Shown here in pieces: positions 1-9,021 of a stretch of DNA of 64,000 nt. The notes beneath the pieces were generated by a model, which did no database searches, was not told the origin of the DNA, and saw only the letters and a list, made by a program, of their open reading frames with translations. The translations under genes were made by a program, and so were the position numbers. Position 1 is the first letter of the stretch. Each line of letters starts with the position of its first letter. Origin of the DNA: Adhaeribacter_A terreus (lineage in GTDB: Bacteria; Bacteroidota; Bacteroidia; Cytophagales; Hymenobacteraceae); the NCBI RefSeq assembly GCF_042657365.1, contig NZ_JBHSKT010000014.1, positions 5,287 to 69,286 of the forward strand. Direction: 5' to 3'.

Positions 1-358
1 GGTGGTGCACCTGGCACTGCATATTTTCACCCTGGTGCTGTACAGCGAGATCCGGAAAGCGGATATCGGTATCTTGTTCGACCCGAAACGGCCGCTGGAA
101 AAAGCATTTGCCCAAAAGCTGCGAACCAACCTGCTAACCCAAAACCCGCAACGCAAAGTACAATACAATGCTCCCTATCCCGGCACCGACGATGGTTTCC
201 CGACCTATTTGCGGCAGCTTTTCGATAAGGAACATTACGCGGGTTTTGAGCTGGAAATAAACCAGAAATTCTTTTTATCGGAGGAGCCGGAAGTATGGGA
301 GCAGTTGGTTGGGGAATTGGTGAAAGCGTTGAAGGTGGTGATGAAGGTTGGGGTTTGA
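1..358 (+). CDS. N-formylglutamate amidohydrolase-like protein, C-terminal part
   Basis: The gene enters from the left edge; only about 118 C-terminal residues are present, so the GTG at base 2 is not the real start. The visible part resembles the end of the FGase (PF05013) family: HLALHIFT corresponds to the family's HxxxHxF(T/S)P stretch, followed by RKADIGILFDPKR, the NAPYPGTDDGFPTYLR segment and GFELEINQKF, the usual order near the family C-terminus. Members hydrolyse N-formylglutamate or similar N-acyl amino acids with a bound metal ion; which substrate is used here cannot be told. The serine or proline usually following HxF is altered here (FTLV rather than FTPV). It ends at a TGA just before a repeat-bearing gap. 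Confidence 0.7.
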   Translation, partial: VVHLALHIFTLVLYSEIRKADIGILFDPKRPLEKAFAQKLRTNLLTQNPQRKVQYNAPYPGTDDGFPTYLRQLFDKEHYAGFELEINQKFFLSEEPEVWEQLVGELVKALKVVMKVGV

Positions 359-400
359 TTTTAGGCTATTTCTTAAATATAACTATTAACTAAATACAAC

Positions 401-437
401 TGTCATCCTGAGCGATAGAGAAGGACCTCGTCGGCGG
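401..437. repeat. TCATCCTGAGC-type intergenic repeat
   Basis: TGTCATCCTGAGCG is followed by GAAGGA and GTCGGCGG. A second copy with the same order and spacing lies at 31481-31517. Both are in gene-free DNA. Confidence 0.75.
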
Positions 438-506
438 AATGCAGCGAAACTAACTCTAAGGCTATTTCGCTGCTATCTACAAAGTGTAATTCTTCTCATG
501 TAACAG

Positions 507-540
507 CCCTCCCCCTACCCCCTCCGAAGGGGGACTTTGA
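507..540. repeat. CTCCCCCTACCCCCTCC repeat
   Basis: A C-rich block CCTCCCCCTACCCCCTCC is followed by a G-rich AAGGGGGAC, so it can fold on itself. An almost identical copy is at 35512-35543. The rest of the gap 359-660 shows no gene. Confidence 0.7.
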
Positions 541-660
541 TCGGGCATCCATTTATCTTCTGAAGAAAGTAGTACAGGTAACCGTTTTAGGACCAGCCAT
601 TAGCAACCCTGTATTACCGGCCTCGTAATGCAATTATTTAACCTAAAGCTGATAAAAACT

Positions 661-1290
661 ATGAAAAAATTTACCGCAACCTGTGTGGCAGCCAGCACTT
701 TGCTCCTGAGTTTGGGCAGCTGCAGCTCCACCAACACCGAAACCACCACTACCAACACCACCGAAGAAGTTGCCACCGACAGAACCACAGCCACACCTCC
801 TGCGGAAGTGATCGCTAATATTCCATATCCCAAAGGAAGCGATTCGGTAGCCGCTTTTTCAGATACCACCAGCTTCCAGGCAATGGCTGCCAGCAGCGAT
901 ATGTTTGAAGTGTTATCCAGCGTGCAGGCCAAAGCCAAAGCCCGCAATGCAGAAGTGAAAAAATTTGCTGAGCAAATGATAACCGACCATTCTAAAACCA
1001 GCGACGAATTAAAACAGATCGCAACGAAGCGTAACTTTAAATTACCCCCTACCCCATTGGCTTTCCACCAGCGCATGCTCAGCAAACTGTCTAATGAAAA
1101 AGACATGGATGAGTTCGATAAAGAATATATGGATATGCAGGTTACCGCGCACACAAAAGCCGTTGAGCTTTTCGAATCTGCAGCCAAGCACCAAACTGAT
1201 CCGGAATTAAAAGCCTTTGCTGCCCGGCACTTGCCGACTTTAAGAATGCACCTGGATATGGCCAAGCGAACCAAGGATATGGTAAAATAA
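661..1290 (+). CDS. DUF4142 family lipoprotein
   Basis: A predicted 209-residue exported lipoprotein. The ATG at 661 is preferred to the upstream in-frame one at 628 because it directly precedes a signal peptide (MKK, hydrophobic stretch, lipobox LSLGSC with Cys at about residue 17). A Thr/Ser-rich linker follows to about residue 45. The rest is a helical DUF4142 domain: the segments SSDMFEVLSSVQAKAKARNAEVKKFAEQM, ITDHSKTSDEL and the C-terminal DPELKAFAARHLPTLRMHLDMA match the family pattern. Members are ferritin-like four-helix bundle proteins of unknown role in the envelope. The gene stands alone and is followed by a terminator. Confidence 0.85.
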   Translation: MKKFTATCVAASTLLLSLGSCSSTNTETTTTNTTEEVATDRTTATPPAEVIANIPYPKGSDSVAAFSDTTSFQAMAASSDMFEVLSSVQAKAKARNAEVKKFAEQMITDHSKTSDELKQIATKRNFKLPPTPLAFHQRMLSKLSNEKDMDEFDKEYMDMQVTAHTKAVELFESAAKHQTDPELKAFAARHLPTLRMHLDMAKRTKDMVK

Positions 1291-1310
1291 AGTAAGCACA
1301 TTTATTAAAG

Positions 1311-1347
1311 AAAGCACCCGTTTCGATCTGAAGCTGGTGCTTTTTTA
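1311..1347 (+). terminator. Terminator after DUF4142 gene
   Basis: AAAGCACC (1311-1318) pairs with GGTGCTTT (1336-1343), and the right arm runs into six Ts. It begins about 20 bases after the stop at 1290. Confidence 0.75.
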
Positions 1348-1657
1348 TGGCTGACCTCTAATTTAATTTCAACACAATTTCAACTTAGAAAGCTGGAATT
1401 ATTATTACCATCAATTCTGAATTTTTATCCCATATTTGCCTTTAGAAATACTGCTACGGTTTCATAATGAATACTAATGGGTTTTGGATAGCTTTCAGGA
1501 GAAGATCCGGGAAGTCTGGAGAAGTATCTGAGCAGCATTTTCGATCAAAAAATTTAAAACCTTTCTTGACACTTTCAAAAATAGAACTGGATTCTGCAAG
1601 TCTTTTGCGGCTGAAGGAAATGAAAATGAACAACAAACTTAAAATACAACAGAATTA

Positions 1658-2581
1658 ATGGCTACCGGATTACTTGCTTTATTGGATGATGTGGCTGCTT
1701 TGGTAAAGGTAAGCGCCGCCAGCCTGGACGATGTGCCTACCCAAGTTGCCAAAACTACCGGCAAAGTTTCCGGCATTGTGATAGACGATACGGCCGTTAC
1801 GCCAAAATATGTTGTTGGTCTGGACCCGAAAAGGGAACTGGCCATTATCTGGCAAATCACTAAAAAATCACTGATCAATAAACTGCTCTTTTTAGGGCCG
1901 GCGGCCTTGCTGTTGGGTTTCTTTGCGCCTAAAGTTATTCCATATGTGCTGATGGTAGGTGGGGCTTATCTATGCTATGAAGGCTATGAAAAGGTTCACA
2001 GCATGTTCGGTAAGCACCATACAACCGAGAATACACCTCTGGATGAAATGGAAGAAACTACGCCGGAGGAACTGGAAAAAGATCGCGTACGCAGCGCCAC
2101 CCGCACCGATTTTATCTTGTCGGCTGAGATCATGGCTATTGCTTTTGCAACCGTGGCCGAAAAACCGCTGGTCACGCAAATTGCCGTACTCATTGCCGTA
2201 GCCATTTTTATTACCGTTGCCGTTTACGGATTCGTGGGCCTTATTGTAAAAGCTGACGATTTCGGGTTATTTCTGGCTAAAAAAAGCCGGACAGCTGCAA
2301 TGAAAGGCTTCGGCCGCGGCATCGTGAAATTTATGCCGCACTTCTTGACCTGGCTCGGGTATTTAGGTACCGCTGCCATGCTTTGGGTTGGTTTTGAGAT
2401 CATTGTGCATGGCCTGACGTTCATGCATCACCCCATGGAATCCTTCGATCATGCTTTGGGAAGTATTCCGGTAGTTGGTTGGTTGCTTCGGGTGTTGATC
2501 CTGGCGCTGGGCGGCGTGGTGTTGGGCTTCTTTATTGATAAAATTGTGCGGTTAGTGAAGGGTATGCTTGGAAAGAAGTAA
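1658..2581 (+). CDS. DUF808 family (YedI-like) inner membrane protein
   Basis: A 307-residue polytopic membrane protein. The start MATGLLALLDDVAALVKVSAASLDDV and the ATGKVSGIVIDDTAVTPKYV region are characteristic of DUF808/YedI. Hydrophobic segments are visible around residues 75-110, 150-200, 225-255 and 265-290, and the middle cytoplasmic loop is acidic (HTTENTPLDEMEETTPEELEKD). The family is widespread; its function is unknown. Length is normal for the family. A 63-codon reading frame upstream (1467-1658) touches this ATG in a TAATG overlap, but its composition does not look coding. A terminator follows directly. Confidence 0.9.
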   Translation: MATGLLALLDDVAALVKVSAASLDDVPTQVAKTTGKVSGIVIDDTAVTPKYVVGLDPKRELAIIWQITKKSLINKLLFLGPAALLLGFFAPKVIPYVLMVGGAYLCYEGYEKVHSMFGKHHTTENTPLDEMEETTPEELEKDRVRSATRTDFILSAEIMAIAFATVAEKPLVTQIAVLIAVAIFITVAVYGFVGLIVKADDFGLFLAKKSRTAAMKGFGRGIVKFMPHFLTWLGYLGTAAMLWVGFEIIVHGLTFMHHPMESFDHALGSIPVVGWLLRVLILALGGVVLGFFIDKIVRLVKGMLGKK

Positions 2582-2604
2582 GCTTTATAGCTTTTGATGC
2601 TTCT

Positions 2605-2633
2605 GCCCCGTCTTGTACAGATGGGGCTTTTTT
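2605..2633 (+). terminator. Terminator after DUF808 gene
   Basis: GCCCC (2605-2609) pairs with GGGGC (2623-2627), with extra pairs inside; six Ts follow. It starts 24 bases after the stop. Confidence 0.75.
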
Positions 2634-2693
2634 GATTGCTGTGGGGAGTGAGTTTATTGGTGGAATTGGATATCGTTTTTTTGGTGGTTAATG

Positions 2694-2710
2694 GCAGATT
2701 ACAAATCCGC
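2694..2710. repeat. GATTACAAATC hairpin repeat
   Basis: GCAGATT ACA AATCCGC forms a small hairpin with one mismatch. The same design recurs three times at 57983-58090. Confidence 0.55.
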
Positions 2711-2793
2711 AGCTCGGTGGTTCCAGATTATAAATCAGGAAGAGCAGAATTTGTATTCTGGTAAAGGGAAATTCGAGACTTTCTTTTCAGGTG

Positions 2794-5646
2794 TTAATTC
2801 GCCAGCTCGAATCTGGTAACTACAAACTGGAATGGTGTTGTTTCGGTGGAGGTATCGCTCAGAATGTAATTATAGCGGAAGCCCATGGTCATGGAGAAAA
2901 GGCGGAGTACGCGGAGGTCGGTGAAGAGTTCAGCGCCGGTGGAGTTGAGGTTTTCTTTAGTGGTAAGAAGTTCGACTTTGGAACGATCGTAGAACAGGTT
3001 GGTGCGGAAACGTTGCAGGAACAGGATGCGGCCTAAAGCAAGATCGGGATACCAAATTGGGAATTCGTAGTTGGCAGAAGCTACCCAGATCTTGCTGAAC
3101 GGATCAGATTTGTAGCCGCGCGGCATGATGAAGTTATCTGAAAAACGATAGGTTTCCTGCACTTCTTCCTTCTTCCAGCGGCCTTCCAGGTGGAATGAAT
3201 GCGTTTTCTTCAGGCCGGGAAAATACAAAACTGTGTTCGCAAATAGGCGTTCCGTGGCATCGTTTATAGCCCTTTGGTATTGCAGTTGCGCGATCTGGCC
3301 CCAGCGGGGTTTTACGTGCTGACGGGCCTGCGGTAAAAGTCTGCTGAAATTCAGCGTGGTTTTATAGGCGTAAAAATTTGTGGCAATTTCTTCTCCTGTG
3401 GTTTCTGCGTTTGGTACAAAATCTATATCGTAATAGCCGAAAGCGCCGCCAATTTCCAGGTTTGTGCGGTATTTGCCCTGGGTTAACCGGAACGGGAATT
3501 TTATACCAGCCAGGCCGTATTTTTCAGTCCACTCCTGTTCCAGCACAGTTGTTTCCAGGGTGGTTCTGATCTCGGCTTTCCGGCGGGTTTGCAGGCCGTA
3601 TTCCAGCTCGAAAACCGGATAAAAGGCAGCGTAAGTCAGGTTGATTTTAGAGCCGAGCGCATTTTCATTGGTGTTGTAGAAAATGCCCAAGGTACCGCGC
3701 ATGGTGCTCATCAGGTTGCGGGTGTAAAATTCGGCGCCGTATTCGTTATTGCCAAACATCGGGAACCAGCCGTAGATATTGAAAAGGCCGGCGGTCAGAG
3801 AGTGGTATCTTTTAACTGGATAGTTTTGGCGGAAAGTAGAATCGGTTATATCCTGGTTTCCGGGGCGCTGCAGCAAAGGTTCGTGTAAGTTTATGTCGGT
3901 ATTTTGTACCGGAGTAAGTTCTTCCCAGTTTGCGGGGTTTAATGCAGTTTCAGCAAGTTCATAGCCTTTTGCGGTGTAATTGCTGTAGAGCAGTTTCTGG
4001 CCGTTTTCCGATATCGTTGGTTCGTAGGCTCCAAACCGCACGGACGTTATTTGGTAGATCTTTCCGGTGGCAGTTTCCAGGGCATAAATGTTATCGATGC
4101 TGGTGAAGCCTGCTGAAAAGTACACGTAATTTCCGGCGGGGAACGGACGACTGACCGGCACGGTGGTGTAAGACAGCAAGGTTCTGGTTTCGCCGGTTTG
4201 GGTATTGGTCTGGAGCAGGCTGTTGCCCTGGTTGTTTACGGCTATGGTTACCACATTTTCATTATCGTGTTGCCAGCGCGGTTGCGCCAGGAACGGGTTT
4301 CCGGGATTAGGTAATTCGCGCAGGAGTTTTCCGGATTGGGCTTCTAAAACTACCAGGCGGTTTTTGCCGGCATTATCGGAATGCACGGCAATTATTTTGC
4401 TTCCGTCGGGCGAAGGTGCGGGCGCGAAATAGCGGGTTTTGGAAGTTAGTTTTCTGGTTTTACCGGTTTTGAAATTATAGGTCTTGATGATGGAATAATC
4501 GCGATTGATCCAGCGTTTGTCGAAACCCGATTCGGCCCAGGTCATGAATTCATTATTGGCGGCAAACATTACGTGGTCGTCGGTGTAAATGCCATGCACG
4601 AACATTTTCTCTTCGGAACCGTCCGGATGGATCTTATAAAAGGCCCGGATCTCATCGAAAGCATCTTTCAAAATGATCATGGAACCATCGGGCAGCTCAT
4701 GCGGAAAGCGGTAATTGGTGTAAGTTTTTCCGGGATCTTTGGTGATGACTTTTTGGGCCGAAAAGGATAGCTTTTTTTCGGTTTGCTGGAAAATACTGTC
4801 GAGCTCTTTTACGGTCTGGTTGTAGAGTGTTTTGGTGGAATAGCCGGTGTGCTTTTTCAGACTGCGGTTAAAACCATAAACCGGATTTTTATGGTAAGTA
4901 TCGTAAACAACTTTTTGCCAGATGCTATCGCCGTAATCGCGCCGGAGTTTGGTGGTCATGTAATAACCGATGCGGTACGGGTTGGGCACAAAATCTTTGA
5001 AAGAGGCCGGGTAATTCGCTTTTTCGTAGTTGAAGTGGTAGTTGCTTAAACGCATGGCGCGGTATTCCATGTGAAAACGCGGTTGCCTACCGCGGCCGGC
5101 TTTGGTGAGCAGCGTTTCCGAAGTTACCGCATCGCCTTCCCGGAACCATAATGGCTGATTGATGAGCGCATGCAACAGCCAGCCGGTTTGCCCCATCAGA
5201 ACCTTTAAAGGCAAAGTAAAACCCTGATTTGCCATGTAAAATTGCTGCGCGTGGCGGTATTCGTGCACGGTTAAATAATCGAACCAGGGAACCGGACCGG
5301 TGAAGAGATTTTGTGGTGGCGTAATGTAAAATTCGTTTCGCCAGGGCGCCGGCGTAGCAAAACCGGCCGGTAATGAAGACTGGTTCTGTATGATGGTTGG
5401 AATACGTTTAGTTTTCCCGGTTCCGATGAAACTTTTATCGTTTACCCGCTGATAAGCCATGATGCCGGCCGCACGGTAAGCCATTGAATCGAACCCTTCG
5501 GGGAAAATTACCTTGCCGGCCGGTGTAGAAATCTGATTCCATTTCAGGGAAGGCGGGTTGAGGCCGATCTCTTCCTGTGCGAAACTGTTTTGTGTAATAA
5601 AGAAAGGTAGCAAAAACGGTATGCAAAACCGGATAAAAACTCGCAT
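2794..5646 (-). CDS. Secreted HExxH (peptidase MA-like) protein with TolB-type propeller and C-terminal barrel
   Basis: A 950-residue exported protein in three parts. A signal peptide covers residues 1-23 (PFFITQNSFAQ). Residues 40-260 hold a zinc-metalloprotease-like module: HEYRH at 128-132 fits HExxH, and WFREG near 168-171 fits the downstream WxxEG glutamate of peptidase-MA proteins. Residues 300-580 contain repeats typical of a TolB/PD40 beta-propeller (YFAPAPSPDGSKIIAVHS, AYEPTISENGQKLLYSN). From about 610 alternating Tyr/Phe-rich strands (YGAEFYTRNLMSTMRGTLGIFY and others) end in FQFVVTRFELAN, as in an outer-membrane barrel. I infer a surface or periplasmic enzyme anchored by its own barrel; the substrate is unknown. 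It is transcribed alone. Confidence 0.7.
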   Translation of the reverse strand: MRVFIRFCIPFLLPFFITQNSFAQEEIGLNPPSLKWNQISTPAGKVIFPEGFDSMAYRAAGIMAYQRVNDKSFIGTGKTKRIPTIIQNQSSLPAGFATPAPWRNEFYITPPQNLFTGPVPWFDYLTVHEYRHAQQFYMANQGFTLPLKVLMGQTGWLLHALINQPLWFREGDAVTSETLLTKAGRGRQPRFHMEYRAMRLSNYHFNYEKANYPASFKDFVPNPYRIGYYMTTKLRRDYGDSIWQKVVYDTYHKNPVYGFNRSLKKHTGYSTKTLYNQTVKELDSIFQQTEKKLSFSAQKVITKDPGKTYTNYRFPHELPDGSMIILKDAFDEIRAFYKIHPDGSEEKMFVHGIYTDDHVMFAANNEFMTWAESGFDKRWINRDYSIIKTYNFKTGKTRKLTSKTRYFAPAPSPDGSKIIAVHSDNAGKNRLVVLEAQSGKLLRELPNPGNPFLAQPRWQHDNENVVTIAVNNQGNSLLQTNTQTGETRTLLSYTTVPVSRPFPAGNYVYFSAGFTSIDNIYALETATGKIYQITSVRFGAYEPTISENGQKLLYSNYTAKGYELAETALNPANWEELTPVQNTDINLHEPLLQRPGNQDITDSTFRQNYPVKRYHSLTAGLFNIYGWFPMFGNNEYGAEFYTRNLMSTMRGTLGIFYNTNENALGSKINLTYAAFYPVFELEYGLQTRRKAEIRTTLETTVLEQEWTEKYGLAGIKFPFRLTQGKYRTNLEIGGAFGYYDIDFVPNAETTGEEIATNFYAYKTTLNFSRLLPQARQHVKPRWGQIAQLQYQRAINDATERLFANTVLYFPGLKKTHSFHLEGRWKKEEVQETYRFSDNFIMPRGYKSDPFSKIWVASANYEFPIWYPDLALGRILFLQRFRTNLFYDRSKVELLTTKENLNSTGAELFTDLRVLRLFSMTMGFRYNYILSDTSTETTPFQFVVTRFELAN

Positions 5647-5793
5647 AAGCCTGTGGTTTTAAACGTGCACCGGTTTTGCTTTACGGAAGTGCAAGGATAT
5701 AGATTAAACAAGCCCTTTCTCGCACATAAATGCATTTCTGAATTATTCTTTCTGGTATTAAAATAGGAACAGAAAACAGAAATGTTCGCAGAA

Positions 5794-5821
5794 AAAAAGC
5801 TGCTTTTACAAGCAGCTTTTT
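5794..5821 (-). terminator. Terminator downstream of DJ-1/PfpI gene
   Basis: A perfect 12-bp stem, AAAAAGCTGCTT (5794-5805) with AAGCAGCTTTTT (5810-5821), and a 4-base loop. Read on the minus strand it ends in a T run and lies 77 bases past the stop of the gene at 5898-6581. Confidence 0.8.
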
Positions 5822-5897
5822 AAAGATTCAAGGACCTTCACCTATCTAAAGCAGAAGTTTTTTTTAAATTTTAATAATGCTGAACAGATTCTTTCAA

Positions 5898-6581
5898 TTA
5901 CTTATTCTTAAGCAATTCCAGCAACTTTTTAGCAGCTTCTTCTGAGGACGCCGGATTCTGGCCGGTAACGAGCAAACCATCCTGAATTACATTCACGGCC
6001 CAATCATCTTTCTTGGTAAAATGGCCACCTTTATTTTTCAATTCGTCTTCCAGTAAAAATGGAACAACTTTGGTTAAACCAACAGCTTCTTCTTCGGAAT
6101 TGGTGAAACCGGTTACGTTTTTGCCTTTTACCAGCGGTTCACCATTTTCGTCTTTAGCTTGCAGAAGAACCGAGGGCGCATGACACACAGCCGCTACCGG
6201 TTTTTTATTTGCCCAGAATGCTTCGATCAGTTTCTGGGAATCTTTATTGCCGGCAAGATCCCAGAGCGGGCCATGACCACCGGGAAAGAAAACGCCATCG
6301 TAATCTGTAGCCGAAACTTCAGAAAGCCTTGTTGTTTGCGCTAATAATTTTTGCAGATCAGGGTCGGCTTTAAAGCGTTTGGTAGCTTCCGTCTGGTTTT
6401 CGGGTGCATCGCTTTTTGGGTCAATTGGAGGCTGTCCGCCTTCAGGAGATGCAAGCGTTATCTCTGCGCCAGCATCTTTAAAAACGTAATATGGTGCGGC
6501 AAACTCTTCGATCCAGAAGCCGGTTTTTTCGCCGGTATCACCCAGCTTGTCGTGCGAAGTAAGCACCATCAGTACTTTCAT
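5898..6581 (-). CDS. DJ-1/PfpI family protein (Hsp31/glyoxalase III-like)
   Basis: A 227-residue cytoplasmic protein of the class I glutamine amidotransferase-like fold. The nucleophile elbow is AAVCHAPS with Cys133 followed by His134; the conserved acidic residue lies in GFWIEEFAAPY (Glu25/26), and FFPGGHGPLWDL (99-109) is the usual oxyanion region. This set fits the type 1 amidotransferase-domain proteins related to Hsp31 (methylglyoxal/glyoxal detoxification or chaperone), rather than PfpI protease. The exact reaction is inferred. It has its own terminator. Its promoter gap to 6984 holds two CGCTATG elements. It lies near other stress genes (zinc alcohol dehydrogenase, DoxX). Confidence 0.85.
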   Translation of the reverse strand: MKVLMVLTSHDKLGDTGEKTGFWIEEFAAPYYVFKDAGAEITLASPEGGQPPIDPKSDAPENQTEATKRFKADPDLQKLLAQTTRLSEVSATDYDGVFFPGGHGPLWDLAGNKDSQKLIEAFWANKKPVAAVCHAPSVLLQAKDENGEPLVKGKNVTGFTNSEEEAVGLTKVVPFLLEDELKNKGGHFTKKDDWAVNVIQDGLLVTGQNPASSEEAAKKLLELLKNK

Positions 6582-6627
6582 AGTTTTATTATTTTCGGTT
6601 TAAAAAAGTGATCTTACATGCTAAAAC

Positions 6628-6656
6628 AGTTTTTCAGCCTGAAACCATAGCGTTTT
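6628..6656 (-). repeat. CGCTATG element
   Basis: AGTTTTTCAGCC then TGAAACCATAGCGTTTT, a near-consensus reverse copy, 47 bases upstream of the DJ-1/PfpI start. Confidence 0.85.
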
Positions 6657-6864
6657 CTTACGAAAGCATACATACAAAATCAGGCTTCATTTCTGGAGAC
6701 CATGCGAAGGTTTATAACCAACGACCTGTGAAAAAGTTTTATTAATGTTCCATTTGGACTATGCATCGCCAACATTAAATCTGAAAAATCAGAAGGGAAA
6801 TTGTTTCTGATTAAGAGTCATTAAGCTTGAAACCCAGAATTAAGATCACAGAAAATTAGTAATA

Positions 6865-6893
6865 AGTTTTCAGGGCTAAAAGCATAGCGTTTT
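6865..6893 (-). repeat. CGCTATG element
   Basis: AGTTTTCAGGGC then TAAAAGCATAGCGTTTT, next to the terminator at 6909. The rest of the 6582-6984 gap shows no gene. Confidence 0.85.
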
Positions 6894-6908
6894 ATTTCTT
6901 AAAAAATA

Positions 6909-6948
6909 AAAAAGTGGTGCCGGACCGTATATCCGACACCACTTTTTT
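6909..6948 (-). terminator. Terminator after 6985-7497 gene
   Basis: AAAAGTGGTGCCGGA pairs with TCCGACACCACTTTT with one bulged base, A-run on the left and T-run on the right. It lies 37 bases past the stop on the minus strand. Confidence 0.85.
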
Positions 6949-6984
6949 TGATCGTGGATTTCCAAAAGTTGCAATACGTTAAGT

Positions 6985-7497
6985 TTATAACATTTGGCCT
7001 TTTACCTTTTTCTTCTTTTTTCCGCCTTTGGTTAAAAGCGCAATTACGCCTACGGTTAAAAGGGTACCCATGGCTACGCGGTATATGGCTGCTGCTTTAT
7101 CATGCTTGAATTTCCCTTTGTAGCCTTTTTCGGCCAGAATATTTGGGAAAATACCGTGGGCAATATCTTCAATAACGCCTTCAACTACATTTATCCGGTC
7201 GGCCAGTACCAGCGGCAACCAATGGCCGTATTCGTTTTCGCTGTTGGTAAAAGCCATTCTTCTTATCATGCCGCTTAAACCGGAAGGCGGGGAAGTGGTA
7301 CCAAAAACGGCTGATAAATTTGGCCGTTCGTTGGAGTGCAACACTTCCACGGTTTCGGGTTGCAAAGTAGGTCTCACCCATTCAGGATCTTCTGCAACGT
7401 TCATCCGGTCCCGCATGGGGTAAGTCGGGTCGTTTTTAGGGTCGGCATCTATCCCCCACCCTTTTATATGCGCAAATTTTTCTGGTGTAATTTCCAT
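6985..7497 (-). CDS. Conserved hypothetical protein with C-terminal membrane segment
   Basis: A 170-residue protein I do not recognise. The ATG at 7497 (MEITPEKFAHIKGWGID) is chosen because a longer frame from 7584 would overlap the upstream dehydrogenase by 74 bases. The N-terminal half is hydrophilic with many prolines (PTYPMRDRM, EWVRPTLQPETVEVLHSNERPNLSAVFGTTSPPSGLSG); about residues 145-160 form one hydrophobic segment (AMGTLLTVGVIALLT), followed by a lysine run (GGKKKKKVKG). The gene starts 13 bases after the dehydrogenase stop and shares its terminator, so the two are almost certainly co-transcribed. That pairing suggests a role tied to the dehydrogenase, which is inference only. Confidence 0.6.
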   Translation of the reverse strand: MEITPEKFAHIKGWGIDADPKNDPTYPMRDRMNVAEDPEWVRPTLQPETVEVLHSNERPNLSAVFGTTSPPSGLSGMIRRMAFTNSENEYGHWLPLVLADRINVVEGVIEDIAHGIFPNILAEKGYKGKFKHDKAAAIYRVAMGTLLTVGVIALLTKGGKKKKKVKGQML

Positions 7498-7510
7498 GGT
7501 TTTACTGTTT

Positions 7511-8665
7511 TTATCTGGCTGATGGTGGAATAAGTACAGGCTTAATGCAGTTATCAAGTTTGTCGGAGAAAATGCGGTAAGCATCTGCGGCTTCTTCTAA
7601 AGGCACGCGGTGGGTAATAAGTTTTTTTGGCTCAAGAATACCGTTTTGCACGTGCTCGATCAGGCGTGGCAGTAACCGTTTTACAGATGCCTGGTTGGCC
7701 CGGATGGTTAACCCTTTATTCAGCACATTTCCGATCGGAACCAGATTATCGGTAGGCCCATAAACCCCGACAATGGAAACCACGCCGCCTTTTTTCACGG
7801 AATTAATTGCCCAGTGCAAAGCGGTAGCCGAACCAGCCTGAATAAGCGTTTTGCGGCCGGTAAATGTTTGCAATGCATCGCCGGTTGCTTCCGCGCCCAC
7901 AGCATCTATTACTACATCGGCACCCATCCAATCGGTAATTTTCTTGATGAAAAGTACCGGGTCATCCATATCTTTTTTGAAGTTATAAGCTTCGCATTGG
8001 GCGTAGTCTTTCACGAATTCGAGGCGGTAATCAATTTCATCGAGCACAATTACGCGGCCTGCTCCAAAAAGCCAGGAACAACGTGCTGCCATAATACCAA
8101 TTGGTCCGGCGCCGAAAACCACTACTGTATCGCCTTTCTGGATGCTGGCCATTTCGGCAGCCTGGTAACCGGTTGGCACTACGTCGGTCAGCAAAACGGC
8201 ATCATCCGGGTCCATGCCTGGCGGAATTACGGTTGGGCCTACGTTGGCATATGGTACGCGCACATATTCGGCCTGCCCGCCATCGTAACCGCCGGCTGTA
8301 TGCGAATACCCGAAAATACCGCCTACCGCGGTTGCTTCCGGGTTCGATTCGTGGCAATTCCCGAACAAGCCCTGTTTACAGAAATGGCAGCGGCCGCAGG
8401 CAATATTGAACGGCACAAGAACCATATCGCCGGTTTTCAACTTGGTAACTTCCGAACCGATCTCTACTACTTCGCCAATAAATTCGTGGCCAAAAGTCAT
8501 GCCTACACGGGTATCGGGTACGTTGCCGTTGTATAAATGCAGGTCTGAACCGCAAATGCAGGAACGCGTTACCCGCACAATAGCATCTTCCGGGTGTTTA
8601 ATTTCCGGCATTGGTTTGTCACTCACACGTATCCGGCGGATTCCGCGGTAATTGGTTGCTAACAT
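7511..8665 (-). CDS. Zinc-dependent alcohol dehydrogenase (formaldehyde dehydrogenase-like)
   Basis: A 384-residue medium-chain dehydrogenase. Catalytic zinc ligands are visible as Cys38 in CICGSDLH and His60-Glu61 in GHEFIGEV. A structural zinc site is complete: Cys90, Cys93, Cys96 and Cys104 in CGRCHFCKQGLFGNC. The NAD-binding motif is VVVFGAGPIGIMAA near residue 190. The sequence resembles the glutathione-independent or -dependent formaldehyde dehydrogenase-like group that oxidises small alcohols or aldehyde adducts; the real substrate is unknown. It heads a two-gene unit with the hypothetical gene at 6985-7497. Confidence 0.88.
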   Translation of the reverse strand: MLATNYRGIRRIRVSDKPMPEIKHPEDAIVRVTRSCICGSDLHLYNGNVPDTRVGMTFGHEFIGEVVEIGSEVTKLKTGDMVLVPFNIACGRCHFCKQGLFGNCHESNPEATAVGGIFGYSHTAGGYDGGQAEYVRVPYANVGPTVIPPGMDPDDAVLLTDVVPTGYQAAEMASIQKGDTVVVFGAGPIGIMAARCSWLFGAGRVIVLDEIDYRLEFVKDYAQCEAYNFKKDMDDPVLFIKKITDWMGADVVIDAVGAEATGDALQTFTGRKTLIQAGSATALHWAINSVKKGGVVSIVGVYGPTDNLVPIGNVLNKGLTIRANQASVKRLLPRLIEHVQNGILEPKKLITHRVPLEEAADAYRIFSDKLDNCIKPVLIPPSAR

Positions 8666-9021
8666 ACAAAGATCCTCACTGGTTAAAATGATACATACAT
8701 CCTGCTATTCAATATTTCGGAATAATCCGAACATGGAATTATTTGTTGAAAAGCAGTTGAATAAATACTGATATATACTTTTATTGTTACATTACATATT
8801 TACATTTTCATTTCATGAGGCATTTATACGCATTCAGAAATCTGCGTATCGGACTGGTTCCGGTAAATTTTTAAGTAGAAAACTTTCGCAGAAATGGCAG
8901 CAGAATAAGTTAAAGGAACTGCTATAAATTTAACCCTGCCGCATTTAATCCGTTAATTTCCGAAACCGGAATTTTGGTTTGTAAAGTCAGAAAATTTCAG
9001 AATCAAAAACTTAAATTTCCT
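8666..9021. other. Divergent promoter gap
   Basis: This 356-base gap separates the dehydrogenase (minus) from the DoxX gene (plus), so it must carry both promoters. It is AT-rich around 8690-8820. I see no gene, terminator or clear CGCTATG element in it. Confidence 0.5.

Noticed and set aside
600..1301. 233-codon minus-strand frame
   Set aside because: Antisense shadow of the DUF4142 gene; its Ser/Val-rich composition is a mirror of that gene.
1467..1658. A 63-codon frame overlapping the DUF808 start as TAATG
   Set aside because: No recognisable domain, unusual composition and no clear ribosome-binding site; the overlap is tempting but not enough.
7814..8536. Long plus-strand frame of 240 codons
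   Set aside because: It is antisense to the zinc alcohol dehydrogenase, whose motifs are complete.
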